Shown piece after piece: positions 5,025-9,250 of a stretch of DNA of 9,250 bases. Source of the stretch: Chloroflexota bacterium (GTDB lineage: Bacteria; Chloroflexota; Anaerolineae; Anaerolineales; DRMV01). Within the stretch, counting starts at the first letter, position 1, and each line of letters begins with the position of its first letter. The stretch is from positions 1-9,250 of the forward strand of contig JAADCW010000182.1 of NCBI GenBank assembly GCA_013154225.1. Direction: 5' to 3'. The notes beneath the pieces were generated by a model. It worked only from the letters and a program-made list of their open reading frames with translations, had not been told where the DNA came from and did not search any database. A program made the translations under genes and the position numbers.

Positions 5025-7040
5025 CTATTTCGTTGCTTCAAGCACGGCTTTGGCTTTCGCCAGCACAGCGTCCACAGTAAAGCCGAATTTTTCCATCACC
5101 ACCGGGCCAGGAGCCGAAGCGCCGTAGCGCTCAATGGAAATCACCGCGCCCTGGTCGCCAACCCAGCGTTCCCAGCCCATGCGCACGCCGGCTTCCACCG
5201 CGACGCGGGCTTTGATTTCCGCGGGGAACACGCTTGCCTGATAGGCTGCGTCTTGCTCCACGAAAAGTTCCCAACTGGGGAAGGAAACCACGCGCACGCC
5301 AATGCCCTCTGCGGCCAATTTTTCGGCCGCGGCCACCACCAGAGCTACCTCAGAGCCCGAAGCCATGAGGATGATCTCCGGTTCGCCAAAATCGGCCAGC
5401 ACATACGCACCACGCGCCAGCCCCTCTGCAGGGGCAAAGCGTTCACGGTCCAGCGTGGGCATGGCCTGACGGCTGAGGATGAGCGCCACGGGCGCATCCT
5501 GCCGTTGGACCGCCACCTTCCAGGCTTCCACAGTCTCGTTTGCGTCGCCAGGGCGGATGACGATGACATTGGGCATTGCCCGCAGGGCCGCGACATGCTC
5601 CACCGGTTGATGGGTGGGGCCATCTTCCCCAACGCCAATGCTATCGTGGGTGAAGACCCAAATGTTGGGGATGTGGGAAAGCGCGGCAATGCGCAGGGCA
5701 GGCCGCAGGTAGTCGGAAAACACCAGGAAGGTCGCGTCAAAGGGCTTCAGGCCGCCGTAGAGCGCCAGGCCATTGAGGATGGCACCCATCGCGTGTTCGC
5801 GCACGCCAAAGTGGATGTAGCGGCCTTCGGGAGTGTCGGCCTGGAAATCAATTTCGCCTTCGAGTTTGGTTTTGTTGGAAGGCGTCAAATCCGCGGAGCC
5901 GCCGATGAGTTCGGGCAGGCGCTTGGCCAATGCATTGAGGGCTTTGCCCGATGCCGCGCGGGTGGCCATGCCCTTGGGGTCTGCGGGGAAGGTGGGCAGG
6001 TCCGCGTCCCAATCTTTGGGGAGTTTGCCAGACCAACGGCGCTCCAGTTCGCGCGCCAGGTCAGGGTACTTGCGCCCATAGGCGTCCAACATGCCCGCCC
6101 AGGCGCGTTCCCAGGCTTCCCCTTGGGGAATGGCCTGGCGATAAAAGGCCAAGATCTCATCGGGAACGTAGAATTTTGGCTCCACAGGCCACCCCAAGCG
6201 GCGTTTGGCTTCGGCCAATTCTTCCTCGCCCGGGGGTTCGCCGTGGGCTTTGGGAGTATCCTGCTTGTGAGGCAAGCCGTAGCCAATGTGGGTGCGGCAC
6301 ACGATAAGCGAGGGGCGGGGGTCGGCTTTGGCTTTGTTGATGGCCGCGTCAATGGCTTCCACATCGTTGCCATCTTCCACATAAAGCACCTGCCAGCCAT
6401 AAGCCTCAAACCGCTTGCCGCGGTCTTCGGTAAAGGCAATATCGGTGCTGCCATCAATGGTAATGCGGTTGTCGTCGTAGAAGTAAATCAGGCGTCCCAG
6501 CCGCAAATGGCCGGCCAGCGAAGCAGCCTCAGAAGCCACGCCTTCCATCAGATCGCCGTCGGTGACAATGGCGTAAATGTAGTGGTCGAAAATGGGATAC
6601 CCCGGGCGGTTGAATTTAGCGGCCATGTGCGCCTGCGCGATGGCCATGCCCACACCGTTGGCAAAGCCCTGCCCCAGAGGGCCGGTGGTGGTTTCCACGC
6701 CGGGGGTCAACCCCACTTCAGGATGCCCAGGGGTCAGGCTACCCCATTGGCGGAAGCGCTTGAGTTCTTCCAGGGGCAAATCGTAGCCGGTCAGATACAG
6801 CAGGGCATAAAGCAATGCGGAACCATGCCCGCCCGAAAGGATGAAGCGATCGCGATTCGGCCATTTGGAATTTTTAGGGTTGTGGCGCAAATGCCGCGTC
6901 CAAAGGGTGTAAGCAATCGCGGCATCACCCATCGGCAAACCAGGATGGCCGGATTTCGCGGTCTGAATCATATCGGCAGCCAGAAAGCGCAAAGCATTGA
7001 TGGCTTGCGTTTCCTGTTCTGGGGTTAGTTTGGTGGTCAT
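5025..7040 (-). CDS. tkt: Transketolase
   Basis: A 671-residue thiamine-diphosphate enzyme that moves two-carbon units between sugar phosphates, linking the pentose phosphate pathway to glycolysis. It is full length for the family. Domains in order: the N-terminal TPP-binding domain (GHPG at 31-34, [16 protein letters not shown], the TPP/metal motif TDGDLMEG followed by [10 protein letters not shown]); the pyrimidine-binding domain ([19 protein letters not shown] with catalytic Glu415, [24 protein letters not shown]); and the C-terminal domain ending [10 protein letters not shown]. No key residue is missing. The ATG at 7040 follows AAGGAG with seven bases of spacing; an in-frame TTG six bases upstream is less likely. 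It heads a probable operon with rpiB and the NifU-like gene. It is not fused to transaldolase and no other pathway gene is visible. The reaction is certain from the motifs; whether it serves sugar breakdown or biosynthesis here is not known. Confidence 0.98.
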   Translation of the reverse strand: MTTKLTPEQETQAINALRFLAADMIQTAKSGHPGLPMGDAAIAYTLWTRHLRHNPKNSKWPNRDRFILSGGHGSALLYALLYLTGYDLPLEELKRFRQWGSLTPGHPEVGLTPGVETTTGPLGQGFANGVGMAIAQAHMAAKFNRPGYPIFDHYIYAIVTDGDLMEGVASEAASLAGHLRLGRLIYFYDDNRITIDGSTDIAFTEDRGKRFEAYGWQVLYVEDGNDVEAIDAAINKAKADPRPSLIVCRTHIGYGLPHKQDTPKAHGEPPGEEELAEAKRRLGWPVEPKFYVPDEILAFYRQAIPQGEAWERAWAGMLDAYGRKYPDLARELERRWSGKLPKDWDADLPTFPADPKGMATRAASGKALNALAKRLPELIGGSADLTPSNKTKLEGEIDFQADTPEGRYIHFGVREHAMGAILNGLALYGGLKPFDATFLVFSDYLRPALRIAALSHIPNIWVFTHDSIGVGEDGPTHQPVEHVAALRAMPNVIVIRPGDANETVEAWKVAVQRQDAPVALILSRQAMPTLDRERFAPAEGLARGAYVLADFGEPEIILMASGSEVALVVAAAEKLAAEGIGVRVVSFPSWELFVEQDAAYQASVFPAEIKARVAVEAGVRMGWERWVGDQGAVISIERYGASAPGPVVMEKFGFTVDAVLAKAKAVLEATK

Positions 7041-7047
7041 GGTCAAA

Positions 7048-7053
7048 CTCCTT
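7048..7053 (-). promoter_or_regulatory. Ribosome binding site of tkt
   Basis: AAGGAG on the minus strand, seven bases before the ATG at 7040, selects that codon over the TTG at 7046-7044, which would leave almost no spacing. Confidence 0.88.
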
Positions 7054-7102
7054 GAAGAGGTTATCGCTACGGGTCAAGAGGGTTCAAGGCAACAAAGGCC
7101 AA

Positions 7103-7138
7103 GCAGGCAAAGCCTCAAGGGAAAGTGTCTTTGCCTGC
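7103..7138 (-). terminator. Inverted repeat upstream of tkt, possible terminator of the solute-binding gene
   Basis: GCAGGCAAAG (7138-7129 on the minus strand) and CTTTGCCTGC (7112-7103) pair perfectly over 10 bp, with a 16-base loop. The minus-strand sequence after it is T-rich but interrupted (TTGGCCTTTGTTG). It lies 70 bases after the solute-binding protein stop and 63 before the tkt ATG. It could be a weak terminator or an operator for tkt; no clear tkt promoter was found in 7041-7207. Confidence 0.4.
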
Positions 7139-7158
7139 AAAATAAGCGCGTACCGCGC

Positions 7159-7183
7159 CCTTGGGTCACGGCCTGGCCCAAGG
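7159..7183 (-). terminator. Short hairpin just after the solute-binding protein gene
   Basis: CCTTGGG and CCCAAGG form a seven-base-pair stem around an 11-base loop, starting 24 bases past the stop codon. There is no T-run on the minus strand, so it is at best a transcript-end structure working together with the inverted repeat at 7103-7138. Confidence 0.3.
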
Positions 7184-7207
7184 TAACAGCCGAGCTCGGA
7201 TGCTGGC

Positions 7208-9247
7208 CTACCGGCAGGCCGGGCCGTCGTCAAACAGTTCCAAATTCCACAAGTCGCTGGCCGCGCTGGGGTCGAGCACGAACCCGCAGAAGTCAGCACG
7301 GGTAGCGGCAATACGCGGCTTGCGGAAAAGCATCAACGAAGGGACGTCCGCGGCGAGGATTTCCTGCGCCTGGCTGACGCTGGTTTTGTAGGCTTCCTCG
7401 TCGGGCAGGCTGTCGTTGGCCGCGCGGCAGTAGCCGTCAAAGGTGGTGTTGACGTAGGCCGTATCGTTCCAGCCCGCCCACCCATAGGGGAACGCGGTTT
7501 CGTCTTCGTGGGTTTTGCCAAAAATCTTGAGCAGCCATGGCACGTCTTTGACGGTCAAAGTGCCGTCGCCTGGGATGGCGTCACGGGTCCACAAGGTGCA
7601 CGGCGGCTGAACGCTCATGCGCATGGGCACCACGGCCAAATCAAATTTGCGGCCAAAGATGGGGCCATCGGGGCCGGGGGCATAGAGTTGAGCGGGGTCA
7701 TCCCACAATTTGACCTGCAACTCAATGCCGCACGCCGCGGCCGATTGTTTGAAGATTTCAGCGGCTTGGGCTTCCCTGGGTGTGTTGGGCGCCCAATATC
7801 TCAGCACCAAAGGATCGCCCCAGGTGATGGCCGCGGGTTCCCCTTGATAAACGCGCGGGGTGGCGGGATTGCCGTCGTTGTCCACCCAGCCTGCGGCTTC
7901 CAACAAGGCCGCGCCCTTGGCAGGATCGTAGGTGTATTTGGTCACCTTGTCGTTGTAAAGCGCGCTTTCCGCAGGCACGATGGAATCCATCACAGTGGCA
8001 TGGCCGCCCCACACTTCCTCCACCACCTTCTGGCGATCCAGGCAGTAGGCAAAAGCCTGCCGCACCCGCTCATCGCCAAAGAAGTCGTCCCGGTCGCCGG
8101 GCTGCCAGCCATCATCGTAACTCACAGGGCGAATGCCCATGTCCAGGCGTTCAAAATCAGTGCCTTCGGCGTAATAGGCGCTAATTTTGCCTTCCTTTGC
8201 CAGCGCATCCAACTGCGATGACACGGAAAGCAAATCCACGGTTTCATCTACCACGTCGCACGCGCCGGATTGCAAATCTTCCAGGGCCTGCTCAGGGCTG
8301 GAGACAAACCGGAAAACCAGATAATCGAATTTGGGCAAGCCTTCTGGTGAGCGGAAGTAGTGCGGATTGCGGTGCAAGCGGATGTATTCGCCCGACTTCC
8401 ACTCGTCAATGACATAAGGGCCCCACCCCACAGGCGCACGGGTAGCCTCGGGCAGGGAGAGCAATTCCTTGGGTTCATATTTTGCCCACAGGTGGGCGGG
8501 TAAAGGCATCCAGAAGTTCAGGTAATACGTCGGATCCCGATACCCTGGCACCGCCTTCCACACCACGGTGGTTTTGTTGGGGGCCTCATAGGCCGCGGTG
8601 TGGCGCAAGCGATCCAGGTAGCGGCCGTGAGCAGGGGTGTCGGCCGCGGAGACCAGATTGTGGGTAAAAACCGAATCCTCTGCGGTCAAGGGCTGCCCAT
8701 CCGACCAGGTCAGGCCCGGTAGCAGATGGAAGGTGACCTGAAGTTGGTCCATGCTCACCGAGCCCATTTCGGGGTCGTATTTGAGCGCGCAGCGGATGGA
8801 GTGGCAGCCTGAAGGGAAGAAGGACACACCTTCTTTGAGGGTGGTCAGATTGCCTTTGGCATCAACAATCCACTCGCCAGGGGCCACGTCCACTTCGACC
8901 ATCGTGGCGTCGCCGTCGGCTGTGTTGGGCAGTTTTTCCAAAATCACGGGCTGGAAGCCAAACGTGCGGTATTCAATGGGGCCGTCGTACACCGCGGCCA
9001 GGATGTTGCGCATGGCCTGGGTCTCCCCTGCGAGGGGGTAGAGGGTTTGCGGTTCCTGCCCCATGCAGATGGTGAGGGTGCGCGGCTCAGGTGTGGGCTG
9101 TGGCGTAGGGGTGATCAGTGTAACCTGAGGGGCCGCGGTAGGCGTCGGCGGCAGGGACGGCGTTGGGGTGGCTTCGGGCTGAGATTGGCAAGCCGCCAGC
9201 CCAATGACGGCAAACAGCACGAGGAACAACGGCCAAAGACGACGCAT
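7208..9247 (-). CDS. ABC transporter solute-binding lipoprotein, family 5 (peptide/nickel/oligomer type)
   Basis: A 679-residue extracytoplasmic receptor of an ABC importer. Residues 1-20 are a lipoprotein signal ending in the lipobox LAAC, with Cys20 as the lipid-anchor site. A low-complexity Pro/Thr-rich linker (about 22-58) follows, as in many Chloroflexota surface lipoproteins. The mature domain is SBP family 5 (DppA/OppA-like), with FHLLPGLTWSDGQPLTAEDSVF, a GWGPYVI..W..GEYIRLHRNPHYF stretch, and VRQAFAYCLDRQKVVEEVWGG. It is longer than typical members because of the linker and an extra segment near residues 105-160 (WIVDAKGNLTTLKEGV then a Cys-containing loop). The ATG at 9247 is set by the signal peptide; its ribosome site is outside the window. 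The stop is followed by two hairpins, so it is probably not co-transcribed with tkt. The matching permease and ATPase genes may lie to the right. Peptide is the most likely ligand, but it cannot be read from sequence. Confidence 0.95.
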   Translation of the reverse strand: MRRLWPLFLVLFAVIGLAACQSQPEATPTPSLPPTPTAAPQVTLITPTPQPTPEPRTLTICMGQEPQTLYPLAGETQAMRNILAAVYDGPIEYRTFGFQPVILEKLPNTADGDATMVEVDVAPGEWIVDAKGNLTTLKEGVSFFPSGCHSIRCALKYDPEMGSVSMDQLQVTFHLLPGLTWSDGQPLTAEDSVFTHNLVSAADTPAHGRYLDRLRHTAAYEAPNKTTVVWKAVPGYRDPTYYLNFWMPLPAHLWAKYEPKELLSLPEATRAPVGWGPYVIDEWKSGEYIRLHRNPHYFRSPEGLPKFDYLVFRFVSSPEQALEDLQSGACDVVDETVDLLSVSSQLDALAKEGKISAYYAEGTDFERLDMGIRPVSYDDGWQPGDRDDFFGDERVRQAFAYCLDRQKVVEEVWGGHATVMDSIVPAESALYNDKVTKYTYDPAKGAALLEAAGWVDNDGNPATPRVYQGEPAAITWGDPLVLRYWAPNTPREAQAAEIFKQSAAACGIELQVKLWDDPAQLYAPGPDGPIFGRKFDLAVVPMRMSVQPPCTLWTRDAIPGDGTLTVKDVPWLLKIFGKTHEDETAFPYGWAGWNDTAYVNTTFDGYCRAANDSLPDEEAYKTSVSQAQEILAADVPSLMLFRKPRIAATRADFCGFVLDPSAASDLWNLELFDDGPACR

Positions 9248-9250
9248 AAA

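Noticed and set aside
4857..7028. 723-residue plus-strand open frame opposite rpiB and transketolase
   Set aside because: It lies opposite two genes with complete catalytic motifs and has the low-complexity, Gly/Ala/Arg-rich composition of an antisense shadow in GC-rich DNA.
7041..7207. Promoter for the tkt operon
   Set aside because: No convincing -35/-10 pair was found on the minus strand by eye, so none is reported even though one probably exists or transcription reads in from the solute-binding gene.

Overview
The window reads as chromosomal DNA from a Chloroflexota bacterium, most likely class Anaerolineae. This is inferred from three things: moderately GC-rich coding sequence, a family-5 solute-binding lipoprotein with a long Pro/Thr-rich linker of the kind common in that class, and the mix of gene families. 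No marker gene proves it, and taxonomy was not checked against any database.

Layout. Positions 1-241 are noncoding and hold a leader that can fold in several competing ways. It precedes a plus-strand M32 metallocarboxypeptidase (242-1744). A strong bidirectional-looking terminator (1771-1809) separates this gene from everything to its right, all of which lies on the minus strand. Read in its own direction, from right to left, the minus-strand series is: a family-5 ABC solute-binding lipoprotein (9247-7208); transketolase (7040-5025); ribose-5-phosphate isomerase B (5014-4565); a small NifU/IscU-like protein (4538-4188); a HELLH-type putative metalloprotease (4020-3193); and an EamA/DMT-family exporter (2762-1839).

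How the genes work together. Transketolase, RpiB and the small NifU-like protein are spaced 10 and 26 bases apart, each with a clear Shine-Dalgarno sequence, and look like one operon for the non-oxidative pentose phosphate pathway. The solute-binding protein probably feeds peptide or another oligomeric nutrient to an ABC importer whose permease and ATPase genes are not in view. The carboxypeptidase could then trim imported or internal peptides. The DMT exporter and the putative metalloprotease look like separate units.

The most unusual region is the 430-base gap at 2763-3192. A 280-bp segment (2878-3157) has 12-bp perfect inverted repeats near its ends and is flanked by a perfect 9-bp direct repeat, the signature of a small non-autonomous transposable element. 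Inside it are two inverted copies of a palindrome-plus-tail unit, arranged like a REP doublet (REPIN). Also worth a second look are the competing helices in front of the carboxypeptidase and the paired hairpins just before the metalloprotease start. No CRISPR array, tRNA, rRNA, phage gene or transposase was seen, and no clearly new multi-gene system is evident.
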